From: Anas platyrhynchos
Lineage: Eukaryota; Chordata; Aves; Anseriformes; Anatidae
Direction: 5' to 3'
Length of the DNA: 64,000 nt
Assembly: GCF_047663525.1 (NCBI RefSeq)
Contig: NC_092617.1
Location: forward strand, 4,716,501 to 4,780,500
Both the position numbers and the translations under genes were made by a program. Shown here piece by piece: positions 1 through 11,290 of this stretch. The first letter of the stretch is position 1. Each line of letters begins with the position of its first letter. Under the pieces are notes generated by a model, which was given only the letters and a program-made list of their open reading frames with translations, ran no database searches and was not told where the DNA came from.

Positions 1-1082
1 GAGTGCCTGTAGGGCCTGTTGCAGTGTTTGGAGTGGCTTTGGACAGGCTCTGGGCCTGTCAAAGGGGCTGGAGTGTGCCTGCAGGAAAAGTCACAGGGGT
101 GGGAGAGGTGTGGACTGTAGCTTCATAAGCATAACTTAACCACCAGCATATTGCAGTGTTTTGTGTCTCTTTGGAATTGCCGGGGTGATGACACGCTTAA
201 GCATTTCACAGTTTTGTTTAAGATTGCACTTGCTCAGAGGTGAAGTTCCAAAGCATTAGACATGTCCACTGCTGTAGGTGCCTGCCCAGATCTTCGAACT
301 CTTCCTGCCACTCCTAGCTTTCCTGCTTCTGGACAGATCTCTGGATGGCACGTTTAAGTTGTTGTTTAAACTTAAACAAAACCTGAATGGCATTGAGGAG
401 ACCTAAAAATAGGAACATGCTGGTTTGACCATCGCAAGGATATTCAAAGCTTTGAAGAGCTATTGTAATTACCCTGGAGGAGAAGCATGAGGTGGAGGAG
501 AAAGGGAGAGTGAAGAAGTGGGGAAAAGCATCCCCCTCCACCCTGCATAGATTTAATCCCTGAGGAGAAAAGGCAAAGACTTTAATTCTTCATAGTTTCC
601 AAGAGATGAAGAGATGGTTCCTCAGGTATTGAGGGGTCAATAATTTGATCCTATCAGAAGTCAGTGTTATCCACTACAGCAAGGCAGTAACCTTAAACCA
701 GCCCCCAGAACTGATAAACAGCATGACATGGAAGTTACTAATGTGCTATACAACACAGTTCTGAAAAGAAGCACAACAGACCCCAGATCAAAAAGATCAA
801 TATTGTGATCAGCAACTGTTAAACTCGTCTAATGCTTATAACAATTTATTTTTAAAACGTTGTGGTCAGATCTGGCATCTCAACCTCTGTGCTCCACGCT
901 AGGCACCAAGAAGACTTGCTGTGGTTTGACCCTGCAGGCAGCTCAGCACTACAAATCTATTCATCCAATGGGACGGAGTAGAGAACTGAGAGGAAAAAAA
1001 AAAAAAAAAAGTTCATGCATTGAGATAAAGGCAATTTAATAGAACGCAAAAGGAATTATTATTATTACTATTATTATTGACA
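1..1082 (-). mobile_element. ERVL-type relic: LTR end plus gag leader (left arm)
   Basis: On the minus strand this reads as the end of an avian ERVL-like LTR (AT-rich ATT run near 1056-1080 and an A/T run near 991-1010). The untranslated leader and the start of a proline/alanine-rich gag-like region follow. It is the inverted copy of 19795-21238 and resembles 35925-36950. No open gag frame remains. The element is old and partial, kept only as part of the duplicated arm. Confidence 0.6.
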
Positions 1083-1275
1083 CCAATCGACTAAGGTCAT
1101 GACATTTTTGTGTTCATATCAAAAGACAGGAAAGGTGGTGGTGATTAATCAGAAATTGACAGAGCTGAGCATGACATAGATTGTATGGATTAAGTGCTGG
1201 ATATTGTCTTAGTTTTGTCTGAGACAGAGTTATTTTTTCTTCCTAGTAGCTGGTATGGTGCTGTGTTTCAAATGT

Positions 1276-1775
1276 ACAGAATCACAGAATAGTTCGGGTA
1301 GGAAAAGACCTTACAGATCACATAATTCCAACTCACCACCCATGGACAGGGACACCTTCCACTAGACCAGATTGATGAAAGTCCATCCAACCTGGCCTTG
1401 AATGCATCACAGGATGGGGCACAGATCTAATAGATCCATATCCTTACACAGGGAGCCCCAGAGCTGAATGCAGTCCTTGAGGTGTGGCCTCACCAGGGCC
1501 AAGTACAGAAGGACTATCACTTCCCTACATCTGTTGACCACAGTATCCTTGGTACAAGGCAGGCCTTCTTGGCCAACTTAGCACACTGATGGCTCATATT
1601 AGGCCGACTATCCACCAATATCCCCAGGTCCTTTTCCCCTGGGCAGCTGTCCAGCCACCCTTCCCACAGCATTGCATGGAGTTGTTGTGCCCCAAGTGCA
1701 GGACCCAGCACTTGGCCTTGTTGAACTTCATGCAGTTGGCCTCAGCCCATGGGTGCAGCAATCAACAAGACAGAA
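1276..1775 (-). mobile_element. CR1 LINE 3' fragment (left arm)
   Basis: The minus strand carries degraded reverse-transcriptase C-terminal coding sequence, including the conserved run that reads ILVDSRPNMSHQCAKLAKKA, and a CR1 3' UTR ending in the ATTCTGTG-type tail near 1276. It is 5'-truncated, as most CR1 copies are. The same insertion occurs in the right arm, so it predates the inverted duplication. Confidence 0.8.
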
Positions 1776-2215
1776 GTCACCTCATGAGCATTTTTAAAGA
1801 AATGGGCTGGCTGCTGCTCTTGCAGCTTCTTGGCAAGACACAGCCAAGCTATGAGCCTCCTGCTCTCCAGTCATGGACTCAAGCTGAAGGGACAAGATGA
1901 CCCATATGGGGGCCTTCTTTCTGTCTGGGTTCTCCTGGGTCTGGAGGCAGAAGGGATCCCCCAGTCAGCATGCCAAGCAGGTGCTCTCTGCTGGCCTAGC
2001 AGGGCCACTGCCAGATGTCAGCCCAGAAGTTCAGATCCCAGGTCTATGTCAAGGGTGACCTGCCACCTACAGACAGAAGTGACCTCGCAGTCCCTTTCTG
2101 TGACATGTTCCTGCTGCTGCCCTATCCACTGCAGAGACAGAAGTGACCTCACAGTCCCTGCCACAGACACATTCCTGCTGCTGCGGCAGGAGATCCTGAG
2201 GTAGAGCTGACTTCT
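1776..2215 (+). repeat. Duplicon block with conserved open frame, copy 1
   Basis: A frame of 124 codons (1830-2204) is open here. It recurs with clear protein similarity at 18678-19052 (-), 27038-27667 (+), 39683-40189 (-) and 49116-49688 (-). The end of the block contains an imperfect duplication of about 60 bp built on an ACAGAAGTGACCTC core. No domain is recognised. Because all copies lie in segmental duplications, an open frame by shared ancestry is the simplest explanation; a lineage-specific protein is possible but unproven. Confidence 0.5.
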
Positions 2216-3130
2216 CTAGTCCCTTAGAGACAAGGGTTCACTTTTCTGGATTAGAAATTTAGCAGATGGGCTGTTCTGTTTAGGGTGTCAGGTCTGTGGT
2301 TAGGTTATGGGCAAACTTTGTGGAACAGTTTTTTGTTTTACATCTGACTAGAAGTCTAGGTTTAATGGAGCATGTTAATGCTAGTATTGAAGGCAGGGAT
2401 TAGGGTGAGCCCAAGAGTAAAGGCAAGGGCAAAGGACTATGGGCTGAGTTTTGCTTCATGGAATACTTTGAGTTCAAGCATTAGAATAGGGGATTCTTGT
2501 CAGGGTGTTGGAGTGGCATTTAGGTTTAGGGATTACTCTTTAAAACTCTTCAAACGTGGGTTTTCTTTAAAACTGGTTACTCTTTAAAATTGGCTAACGG
2601 CCTTACATCAATGTTTTAATTCTGTGTTAAAGCAGCATCAACATTACCTGAAGCCTCTTACCTCTACGAAATTGTTGTAGAGGTTCACTCACCCTTCTCC
2701 CTCCCTCTCTAGGGATGTCCAGATCAGCCCCTGGCTTTGTGTTTCATGGATTACTGAGGGCAGATGGAGAGACATCAGTCAAGGCAGGGAGGTGCTCAGC
2801 GCAAGGTGAGAGCAAGGTGGGGAAGCAAGGTGGGTATCTAAGTCCTGCAGGGAAACAGGTGCAGACCTGACAGCATAGGACAGCGTGTGGTGGTTATGGT
2901 CAAGGATCTTTTGCAAGATGAAAGCCTTGACAGAGCCAACAGCTTTGTCTGCTGGGCTCTGGCTCTTGTCTCCGTCAGTGATGCCTATGAGGAGACACCT
3001 CATCCTTACAGCAGTAGGGCCTCGATGCCTCCTCATCCCCCTCCAGGAGCCTGGGAGATGTCCTCCTGTAGCCTTGTACTTGGCACTGCCCTTACCCACT
3101 GTGTATTGACCCAGGAAGAGCCCTAAACTC
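2216..3130. other. Duplicated OR far-upstream flank, no gene seen
   Basis: Non-coding by inspection. It is nearly identical to 17750-18660 in the right arm. Parts (around 2430-2540) recur near 39.5, 48.9 and 58.75 kb, so this is a core segment of the local duplicon. Short open frames overlap in several phases without codon bias or recognisable domains. Confidence 0.6.
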
Positions 3131-3555
3131 CGCTGGAGGGACAGCATCTCCCTTCCCAGAGGCTGGGGTCAGGGCCCGACTGTTGGACTTCATGGGACAC
3201 ATCAAGGTTTCCTCAGCATCAGGGCCACCTTTCCTGGGCCTTGGTCTCCCCGTCATCACTGCCTGCCCTTTTCTGCTCTAACAAGTCCATGGGGAGGCCT
3301 TGACAGTAATGTCCCTCAGTGGGACCGTTAGCACTGCGAGAGGCTTTGGAGTTTGCACCAGACTTGGACTACTTGAGAAGCTGCTTCAGCCACCCAGATC
3401 AAGCTCCTCTGCCAGGCACAGCATTGCTGGGGGCACTGCGTGCAGCTGGCATGGGGAGAGGAGAGAAGGGGTAGAGAGGTTCAGGGCAGCATAGGGTGGG
3501 GGGAAGGCAGGGGAGAGCTGGCAGAGGGAGAAATCTTCCCAGGCACCTCCCCATG

Positions 3556-4835
3556 GTAAGTCTCTGGGTGCAGGGCAATGCTGCTGCACACCCTGCGAGG
3601 ATCTCCTGGAGCTGGCCCAGCCCTCAGCTGATGGGAGCTGTCAGGAGGACGCTCGGTGTCGGAGTTGAAGGGCATGCAGGGCTTGTGTGCTGCAGGGTCA
3701 GCATGCAGGGAGCGAGGGCTCCCTTCTCTTGGCGCCGGATGCAGGCTGTGAAGCCGGGGATGCAGGCAGGGGTGGCCAGGGCTGTGGTGCAGAGCAGGGT
3801 CCCTGCTGTGCCCCAGAGGCTGTGTGCCGCGGCAGGGCCTCTGCCACCTGCCAGGCTCAGCACTCAGCCTGCCCGGGGAGCTGCCCAGGGGCTGCAGGGA
3901 GAAGCTGCAGGTGGAAGGAGCCCCCCTGGTACCGCAGGGCAGGACAGGGCAGGGTCCTGCTGCTGCCCAGAGCCTGCTGCCTGGGGCAGGCTGCTCACAG
4001 CCCCACACCTCCCCAGGGCACTGCACTGCAGAACTGCCTGGCAAGAGCTACCTGAAGGCAGTGCACTTTTTAGAATCTGCTTCATTTTCCTGCCCATGTG
4101 CTGAGGCAGAAGGATGGTAATGGAGTAGGAGCATCTGTAGTAGAGACTAAGGCTTCTTGAGCATTGCTGTTGCTCTGAGGCACCTCACACACCTCAGCAT
4201 ACAGACATTACTGGCATTAGCTTTGTTGTTTCTTAGGGAATTATTTGACCTTTTCCATTCCTGCAGACAGGGAGATGTCTTTTGCATGTGGCTATCTTGG
4301 CTCCCTTGCTCAGAGGCAATAAATATGTTACAGCAGCTCCATCACTTAGTTCCTCCTTCTGGCATTTATAGACACATGTGAGCTACAGCTCCTGCAATTT
4401 GGGCTCTTTCTGGGCATCTACCTGGCTGCCCTCCTGGGCAATAGCCTCATCCTCACAATTGTAGTCTCACACACCTCCACATACAGAGAGTACCGGCATC
4501 ACTTTTGTTGTTTCTTAGGGAATTATTTGACCTTCTCCTCACGTCCCACCAACAGGGACATGTCCCTGGCCTGTGCACTTCTCAGATCACTGCAGATTTC
4601 CTTTTACCTGTTGCTGTAGACCAGGACTGACTGCTGCAGAGCCCACAGCACAGCCCCCTGCTTCTTGTGGCACCCTCAGAGCACCAAGCAGAGGTAAGCC
4701 AAGCAGCTGCAGAAAGCTCTTCCTGTGAAAGGAATGGGAAAGAATGTGTTCTGTGTGACTGTTCTATGAGACGTACAAAGTATTTTGGTCAGAGAAGTCC
4801 TTACATTTTACAATGTCATTTCTTCTTCTGGACAG
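3556..4835 (+). other. Predicted 5' UTR intron of OR1
   Basis: A consensus donor (ATG then GTAAGT) sits at 3556 and a pyrimidine-rich acceptor (TTTCTTCTTCTGGACAG) ends at 4835, 23 bases before the ATG at 4859. The same arrangement is present upstream of OR2, OR3, OR4 and OR5, which supports a real non-coding first exon. Vertebrate OR genes commonly have untranslated 5' exons joined to a single coding exon. Transcript data would be needed to prove it. Confidence 0.55.
4323..4465 (+). pseudogene. Truncated 5' OR fragment
   Basis: This 143-bp piece matches the start of the neighbouring ORs: the untranslated AATAAAT context, the SSIT N-terminus and the first membrane helix (FLGIYLAALLGNSLILT). 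The initiation codon is changed to ATA, the ninth codon is TAG, and similarity stops after transmembrane segment 1. It lies inside the predicted OR1 intron within a local duplication: 4200-4260 and 4490-4545 share the TTTGTTGTTTCTTAGGG stretch. It is absent from the right arm. Confidence 0.8.
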
Positions 4836-4858
4836 ACTACGTTGCCCAGGGGCAATAA

Positions 4859-5857
4859 ATGTGTAACAGCAGCTCCATCACCGAGTTACTCCCGCTGGCA
4901 TTCGCAGGACCCCATGCTCAGAATGAGCAAATGCCCAACAGCAGCTCTGTGAGCGAGTTCCTCCTGCTGGCATTTGCAGATACGCGCGAGCTGCAGCTCC
5001 TGCACTTCGCGCTCTTCCTGGGCATCAACCTGGCTGCCCTCCTGGGCAACGGACTCATCCTCACTGCTGTAACCTGTGACCACCGCCTGCACACCCCCAT
5101 GTACTTCTTCCTCCTCAACCTCGCCCTCCTCGATCTGGGCTCCATCTCCACTTCTGTCCCCAAAGCCATGGCCAATTTCCTCTGGGATGCCAGGGTCATT
5201 TCCTACCCAGGATGTGCTGCACAGGTCTTTTTGCTAGTCTTCCTGATTTCATCAGAACTATCTCTTCTCACCGTCATGGCTTACGACCGTTACATCGCCA
5301 TCTGTCAGCCCCTGTACTACAGGACCCTCCTGAGCAGCAGAGCCTGTGCCAACATGGCAGCAGCTGCCTGGGGCAGTGGCTTTCTCCATGCTGTGCTGCA
5401 TACTGCCAATACATTTTCACTGCCTCTCTGCAATGGCAATACCCTCAACCAGTTCTTCTGTGAAATCCCCCAGATCCTCAAGCTCTCCTGCTCAGACTCC
5501 TACATAAGGGAAGTTCAACTTTGTACGGTTACTGCTTTTCTATTTGGGGGTTGTTTTGTTTTCATTGCTCTGTCCTATGTGCAGATCTTCAGGGCTGTGC
5601 TGAGGATTCCCTCGCAGCAGGGACGGCACAAAGCCTTTTCCACGTGCCTCCCTCACCTGGCTGTGGTCTCCCTCTTTATGAGCACTATCATGTTTGCCCA
5701 ACTGAAGCCCCCATCCATCTCTTCCCCATCCCTGGACCTGGTGCTCGCAGTCCTGTATGCAGTTGTGCCTCCAGCAGTGAACCCCCTCATCTACAGCATA
5801 AGGAGCCAGGAGCTCAAGAATGCCATATGGAAACTAATGGCCAGGTGTTTTTCATAA
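4859..5857 (+). CDS. Olfactory receptor, OR14-like (OR1)
   Basis: Seven-transmembrane G-protein-coupled odorant receptor, expected in olfactory neuron cilia. The single-exon frame of 332 codons shows HTPMYFFLLNLALLDLG (TM2), MAYDRYIAIC at the end of TM3, SYVQIF in TM5, KAFSTCLPH at TM6 and NPLIYS in TM7, plus conserved extracellular cysteines. Two in-frame ATGs exist. The first (4859) follows the splice acceptor and begins MCNSSSIT. The second (4931) begins MPNSSSVSEF and gives a normal 308-residue receptor. The first therefore adds 24 residues that look like a second, degenerate OR N-terminus. NSS sequons are present in both. Family assignment is strong; ligand unknown. Confidence 0.93.
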   Translation: MCNSSSITELLPLAFAGPHAQNEQMPNSSSVSEFLLLAFADTRELQLLHFALFLGINLAALLGNGLILTAVTCDHRLHTPMYFFLLNLALLDLGSISTSVPKAMANFLWDARVISYPGCAAQVFLLVFLISSELSLLTVMAYDRYIAICQPLYYRTLLSSRACANMAAAAWGSGFLHAVLHTANTFSLPLCNGNTLNQFFCEIPQILKLSCSDSYIREVQLCTVTAFLFGGCFVFIALSYVQIFRAVLRIPSQQGRHKAFSTCLPHLAVVSLFMSTIMFAQLKPPSISSPSLDLVLAVLYAVVPPAVNPLIYSIRSQELKNAIWKLMARCFS

Positions 5858-6134
5858 CCAACAACATTCTTGCCTCTCTTCTTCTGAAAACAACTGAAAA
5901 TGTTACTCACGATAGGCCATGCCAATTCTTTAATCTTGTGTTGCTGTTAGTTTCCACTAATATTCTGAGTAATTTTGTTCACTTAGAAGTAACATTCTTC
6001 ATTTTTGTTCATTATTCTATTTCCCTCTTAAAAGAGCTATGCCTAAAACTCACATCTGCTTTCAGAGTTGCCGTCACATTAGAACGTGCTCAAAGAGAGT
6101 CCCAAAGGCTCCCTGGGACATAGGAAGTGCTGGG

Positions 6135-7181
6135 TGTAGTGGGTTTATATGGCAAGGTTTTGGTAGCAGGGGGCCAGAGGGGTGGCTTCTGTGAGAAGGA
6201 CCTAGAAGCTGCCCCATGTTAGGTAAGGACCCTATTGCTGACCAGAGCTGAGCCAATAAGTGATGTTGTTTTGCACCTCTGTGAGAGCATGTTTAAGGCA
6301 TGGAAAAAAAAATGCTGTGCCACATAACAGCTGGGAGAGTGAGAGGAGTGATGAACAGTCTTGCAGGCACCAAAGTCACTAAAGAAGGAGGCGTAGAGGT
6401 GCTCCAGGCTCCGGAGCAGAAGTCCCCTGCAGCCTGTGGTGAGGACCATGGTGAAGCAGGCTGTCCCCCTGCAGCCCATGGAGCAGCACGGTGGAGCAGG
6501 GTTCCACACTGCAGCCCGTGGAGGAGACCACAGTCGAGCAGGTGGACCTGCACTGAGGGAGGCTGCAGCCTGTGGAAGACTCCTGCTGGAGCAGATTCCG
6601 GGCCGGACCTGTAGCCCGTGGAGAGGAGACCACGCAGGAGCAGGTGACCTGGCAGGAGCTGCTGCCTATGGGGGAGCCAGGTTGGAGCAGTTTTCTCCTG
6701 AGGGATGGACTCCGTGGTACAGACCCATATCTGGAGCAGTTCTGGAAGAGTTGCTGCCTCTGGGCAGCTCATGCCAGATCCGTTCAGCAAGGAATGCATC
6801 CCGTGGGAGGGACCCCACGGCACAGGGGATGAGAGTGATTGAGAAGGAGCGACAGAGAAGAAGCGCTATAGACTGACCATAAGCCCCGCTCCCCCATTCC
6901 CCTGCACCACTCAGGGGGATGAGGTGGAAGTGGCTGGTTGGGGAAAGGTGCTTTTGGTTTCTTTCCTTTGTTTCTCACTTCTATAGCTTATTAGTAATAA
7001 GTACTATCTCCCTATGCCGAGTCTGTTTTGCCCATCACAATAATTACTGTGCAATCTCCTCATCCTTTTCTCAACCCTTGAGCTCTCTTCATCATATTTT
7101 CTCCCCGTTCCTCTTTGAGGAGGGGGAGTGAGAGAGCAGTTGTGGTGGAGCTCAGCTGCCCACCCAAGTAAAACCACCACA
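6135..7181 (+). mobile_element. Solo LTR, avian ERVL type
   Basis: About 1.05 kb bounded by imperfect inverted termini (TGTAGTGG at the left, CCACCACA at the right), as in retroviral LTRs. The body has a repeating GGAGCAG / CAGCCCGTGGAG pattern that I recognise from avian ERVL-class LTR and leader sequences. No internal gag or pol follows. No matching target duplication is visible (flanks CTGGG and AGTCA), so the insertion is old or one end is rearranged. Open frames in both directions inside it are low-complexity shadows. Confidence 0.65.
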
Positions 7182-7189
7182 AGTCACAA

Positions 7190-8530
7190 CCCTTTTGTAA
7201 CAGCACAGAAGCATCCTCCTGGAGAACACCAGGAGCTTTGTGGTGCACCCAGACCTTCCCAAGCATCCAAACAATCCCTTCGTGCTCCAAAGCACATCAC
7301 TTGACATGCAAGATTCAAGCCAGGGAACCCAAGCACCTCCTGAATCATCATGACAGGGCTCAAAAGCATCTCCTTGGAGACATCAAGCCCCTACCTAGAG
7401 CATTCAAGAGTCTACCCTAAATAAGAATATCCTTCACGCATCTAAGCATCTCCATATTTCTCTCTAATACCTTCTTGGAAGACCCAAGCACCTCTCTGTG
7501 GAAGAGTAGCATCAACTGTGAGCACCCAAGCATCTCCATGGGGCACCCAAGAAAATCCTTGCAGGACCCAAGCATCTGCACACAGCAATGAAGTACTTCC
7601 TTGGGGACACCACACAAGCATCTCTCTGGGGAACACAAGCACCTTCCTGAAGGACCCAAGGATCTCTCTGGAATCCCCAAGCATTTTTCCAGGGCACGCT
7701 AGCATCTCCTCGCTTGAGCCAAGCAACCTTCCTTAAGCACACAGGCATCTCTCTGGAGCACCCAAGCATCACCCCAGAGTATCCATGCACTTTTGTGAGA
7801 CACTCAGGTTCCTGCCATTGATGACAAACATGTCCCAGGGCACACAAGCACTATTTTGGACACCCAAGTAATTCCCAGATCACATAAGCATCTCCCAGAG
7901 GCACCCAAGTAGATTCTGAGAATACCCAACCCTCTATTTGGAGCAATAAAGCACTCACTGGGTCACCCAGGCATGTCCCTGGAGCACCCACATGTGCCCC
8001 CGGGCACCCAGGCATATCCTTTGAGCATTGTAACATCTCCCCAGGGCGCACAAGCACCTCAAGGGACAGCCGAGATCCCCCATCGGCACCTCCAGCCCCT
8101 CCCCATGGTTCACAAACACCTCCCTGGGGTACAGAGATATGTCTCTGGAAACACAACACATCTCCATAGAGCACCCAAGGCTTTCTCTGGAGCACTAGGA
8201 ACCTCCCTGGGGTGTAAGAGGGGCAACCAAGAACCTCCCTAAGGCACATAAGCATAGCCCTGGGGCATACTAACATCTCCCTGGTGCACCTGGTTCTGTC
8301 CTGATCATGCCATGGTCACCCAAGCTCCTCCCTGGAGTCCCCAAGAATCTCCCCACTGCACTCCAACATCTGAGTGGAAAACCCAGGCATCTCCTCAGGG
8401 CTCCAAAACAACACCTGGAGCACCAGTCTTCTCATGGGAGCTTATCGGCCACTTCCTGCAGTAGCCAAGCATCTCACAAGGGTACCCAAGCACACTGCAT
8501 CACCCAAAATACTCTCCGGAGAAACAAACA
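7190..8530. repeat. Degenerate 21-bp minisatellite
   Basis: A repeating core close to AAGCATCTCCCTGGGGCACC recurs every 21 bp. Examples of the core start near 7616, 7637, 7658, 7679, 7700 and 7721. The tract holds about 60 diverged copies. Because 21 is a multiple of three, long open frames appear on both strands as artefacts of the period, mostly on the minus strand (for example 7851-8276). Confidence 0.85.
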
Positions 8531-9149
8531 AAAAAGAGGGCCTCATTTGCTTGCTCCTCCTGATCAGGTGGCCTGTAGCAGACCCCCACTCCAATGCCCC
8601 TGTCCATGCCCTCCTATAACCCTGACCCATCAGCTCCCTGTCAGCTCCTCACCCATCCCCAGGCAGAGCTGCAGGCACTCCAGCTGCTCCTTGACAGGGC
8701 GGGCGATGCCCACTCCTCATGTCCCCAGCCTGTCCTTCCTAAAGAGCCCACGTCCTTCCATTCCAACATGCCATTCATGGGAGTCATCCCCTCACATCTC
8801 CTCAGTGCCAAAGCAGTCATTTCATAGCAACAAGCACAGATGGGGCTGAGGGACTCCATGCCTTCTTTTTCCTTAGTCTTTGCCAAAAATCTCCCTCTCC
8901 TCTGTGCTCAGGGATATGGGAGAGAATCAGAAAATGGAAAGAAATTGTCGGTTAATGTAAAAACAGTTGAAGAGGACAGAAAAGGAAGGAAGGATAATAA
9001 CAAAGGAATTGTAACCAGCAAGGACAGCCAGCAGTGTACTGGGCTGTGTGAGCTGGGAATGGCCAGGGGATGCAGGGAAGGCGTGATCCAGAAGACGGCT
9101 CCTGATTTTCAGGTCTCCAGGACAGGAGGGATGTCAGCAAGTTGCAGCA
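8531..9149. other. No gene or recognised repeat
   Basis: Unique-looking sequence between the minisatellite and an old CR1. It contains scattered short frames without domain features. Nothing else could be supported. Confidence 0.5.
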
Positions 9150-9545
9150 GGTTTAGCACAGGCTCCCCAAGATGCTCTGGAGAACTCTGCCTGTGAGGAG
9201 AGGCTGAGGGTGCTGGGCTTGTCCAGCCTGGGGAAGGGCAGGGCAAGGGGGACCTCCTCTGGCTGTATCTCTGGGGGGGTTGTGGAGGATGCGGAGCCAG
9301 GATCTTCAGCTGGGTTCAGGGTGGGAGGACAAAAGACAACAGCTGTGAAGGTGAAAGAGGAGAGCTTCAGGCTGGAGAGAAGGTAAAAAGCCTTCTCACC
9401 ATGAGCTCAGCCAGGAGTCACCCAGAGGCTGTGCAGTCTCCGTCTTTGCTGGTTTTGCAAAATGCAACAGGATCAAGCCCTGAAAAGCCTGTTCTGACCG
9501 TGCTTATGACAGCTTGGGCTGCAGGCCTCCTGAGGTCCCTGCCAA
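9150..9545 (+). mobile_element. Old CR1 LINE 3' fragment
   Basis: The run GGAGAACTCTGCCTGTGAGG followed by GAGAGGCTGAGGGTGCTGGG matches the CR1 region encoding the end of ORF2. The 3' end near 9530-9545 keeps the GAGGTCCCTGCCAACA remnant of the CR1 3' UTR. Many indels show it is much older than the CR1 copies at 51-61 kb. Confidence 0.6.
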
Positions 9546-11290
9546 CATGCCTTATGGTCCTTTGACCTCAGGCCCAGTTTCTGGTGGTGACAGAGGAGAT
9601 GCTGTGGGGCCTGAATCCTCCTGTGTTGTAGGGGACCGCCAGGCAGGTGAACATCTCCTCTTCTCCCTTGGCTGTAACTGTAGCCTGGGAGGCACTGCCT
9701 CAGCCATCTCTGCATTACACCTCCAGCTCCTGTCTTCCAGCCGTAAGCACCTGAAAGTCCATTGCCTGGATGTGCTCTGAGGTGTGGGAAGAGATCTGGG
9801 CTTTTCTGGGGTGTTAGTTCTCTCCCTCTGCACACTGCTCCTCTCAGAGACGGTCTCATTTTTCATTTTCTTTCCTACCTGGAGGGAAACGCATACTCTG
9901 TCCTGGCCATAAAGCTAAGCATGTTTACTACTTTTGCCACACTACCACATCTCCTGGACCTGTAACCTGGAAAAGTGAATATTTCATGCATGTTCGTGGC
10001 CCTGCTTTCTTCCATCTGTGCAGCAAGGTCCACATCTCAGTGTTATGTACTTTTTTGTAAAGACTGTGAATTGTCATGGATATGATAAGATTCTTTGGGG
10101 GGGGGGGGGGGAGGGATAGGGCACAGGGCTTTGTACAAGATGCAGAATGATCTTAATGGTGTTGGCCTAACAATACTAGAAATGTTTTGAAAATGTCAAT
10201 AAAAATAAAAAAGAAAACAAAACTAAACAGAAATAAAGTCAAACTTCTAAAGCATTGATAATTTATGGATGCACATTTACAACTTTTACAAACTTTGGTG
10301 ATTCTGCTTTCCTTTTTTTTCATAGTTAAAAATGGCCAATATTGATGCTTTGACACACTGCCCAGCCTCCACCTGCAGCTCCTGAGGGCCTCTGGTCTCC
10401 CACAGCTCCTCTTGACAGCTGCTAGCCCCAGGCAAACACCTCCAGTACAGAGGGGCCCCTGAACCTAGCAAGGTCTGCCTGGAAAGGTGAACAAATTATT
10501 CCAACATAGGAAAGAAAATATAAATAAATAAATAAAAGAGCATGTGTTCATCACTTCAAACACTCTGCCTAGAACAGTCCTTGTATGGCCATCCCTTGGG
10601 GAAGGTGAACCTCATTAGCTGCAGCTTGCACTGGGCACACAGCTGAGGAGAGTGTTTTACTGTTTACTGAACTGCACCACACTTAACTTTGGTTGGTTTT
10701 CAATGGGGAGCAGTCCTTCTGTGCCTGCGTGCAGGCAGTTCTGTGGGGAAAAAGGCTGGTAGTTGGTGCAAAGGAGCTGTAACATGCAGCTGCAGCCCTG
10801 GCTGGAGAAGTCTGATGGGAGGAGAAGTGCTGCAAGTCCCAGGTGGCTCCTGAGAGAAATGGTGGGGCTGGGGAGGTGAGGAGGCAAGGTTGCCCACAAA
10901 GTGCCTGGCCTCAAGGGACTGCCTTTCCAAGCTGACCAGGCCTTCTTAGGAGACCCTCTGGATCAATAGCAAAGGAAGAGGGCAGGGATTTGAAATAAAT
11001 CAATAAAGAATCCAGCTTGAAGGGAAAGCTCCCTTATTATCAACTGCTCATTGAAATCTGCTTCATTCACTAGCTTTCTGAAATCTCCCCAATTAGACGT
11101 AAAAACCTTGAAGCCTTGAATGAACTGCTGGGCAGAAAGAGGGCACAGGAGGGCTCTCCGCATTGTGCTGAGCCCCAGGGTGTATTTGGTGCTGAGTCCA
11201 TGCACCTCTGATGCTGAGAGGAGATAGCGCAGGCTGTTCAAGAGGTTAAGGCCAGGAGAAATGCTGAAGATTCTGGGAGTGTTAATTGGT
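9546..11290. other. No gene recognised; contains poly-G tract
   Basis: No open frame with convincing coding character. There is a run of 15 G at 10097-10111, and A-rich sequence at 10195-10240 and 10515-10540. Frames of up to 128 codons (near 9473-9866) show no domain and no copy elsewhere in the window. Confidence 0.5.

Larger units (their letters stand above)
1..6050 (+). repeat. Left arm of inverted duplication IR-A
   Basis: This arm pairs in reverse orientation with 15570-20879. Matching ORF coordinates sum to a constant 20882 over about 1.5-3.2 kb, which shows collinear inverted copies. The constant becomes about 21535 near the OR exon, because this arm carries about 650 bp of extra sequence between 3.85 and 4.75 kb. 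The arm contains an ERVL relic, a CR1 fragment, the conserved-ORF block, the OR upstream block and OR1. Position 1 already matches 20879, so the duplication probably continues beyond the window start. Confidence 0.9.

Noticed and set aside
3481..4120. Overlapping frames of up to 202 codons on both strands in the OR1 upstream block
   Set aside because: GC-rich sequence opens many frames at once; the equivalents in the paralogous blocks differ in frame and length, and the region contains a predicted intron.
4886..5199. Antisense open frames across OR1 (and similar ones across every OR)
   Set aside because: They are shadows of the conserved receptor coding sequence and recur on the opposite strand of each OR copy; no independent coding signal.
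6300..6876. Frames of 146-176 codons inside 6.1-7.2 kb
   Set aside because: They lie within a solo LTR body with a simple GGAGCAG-type pattern; non-coding.
7512..8276. Long minus-strand frames in the minisatellite
   Set aside because: Caused by the 21-bp period; no initiation context, domain or conservation.
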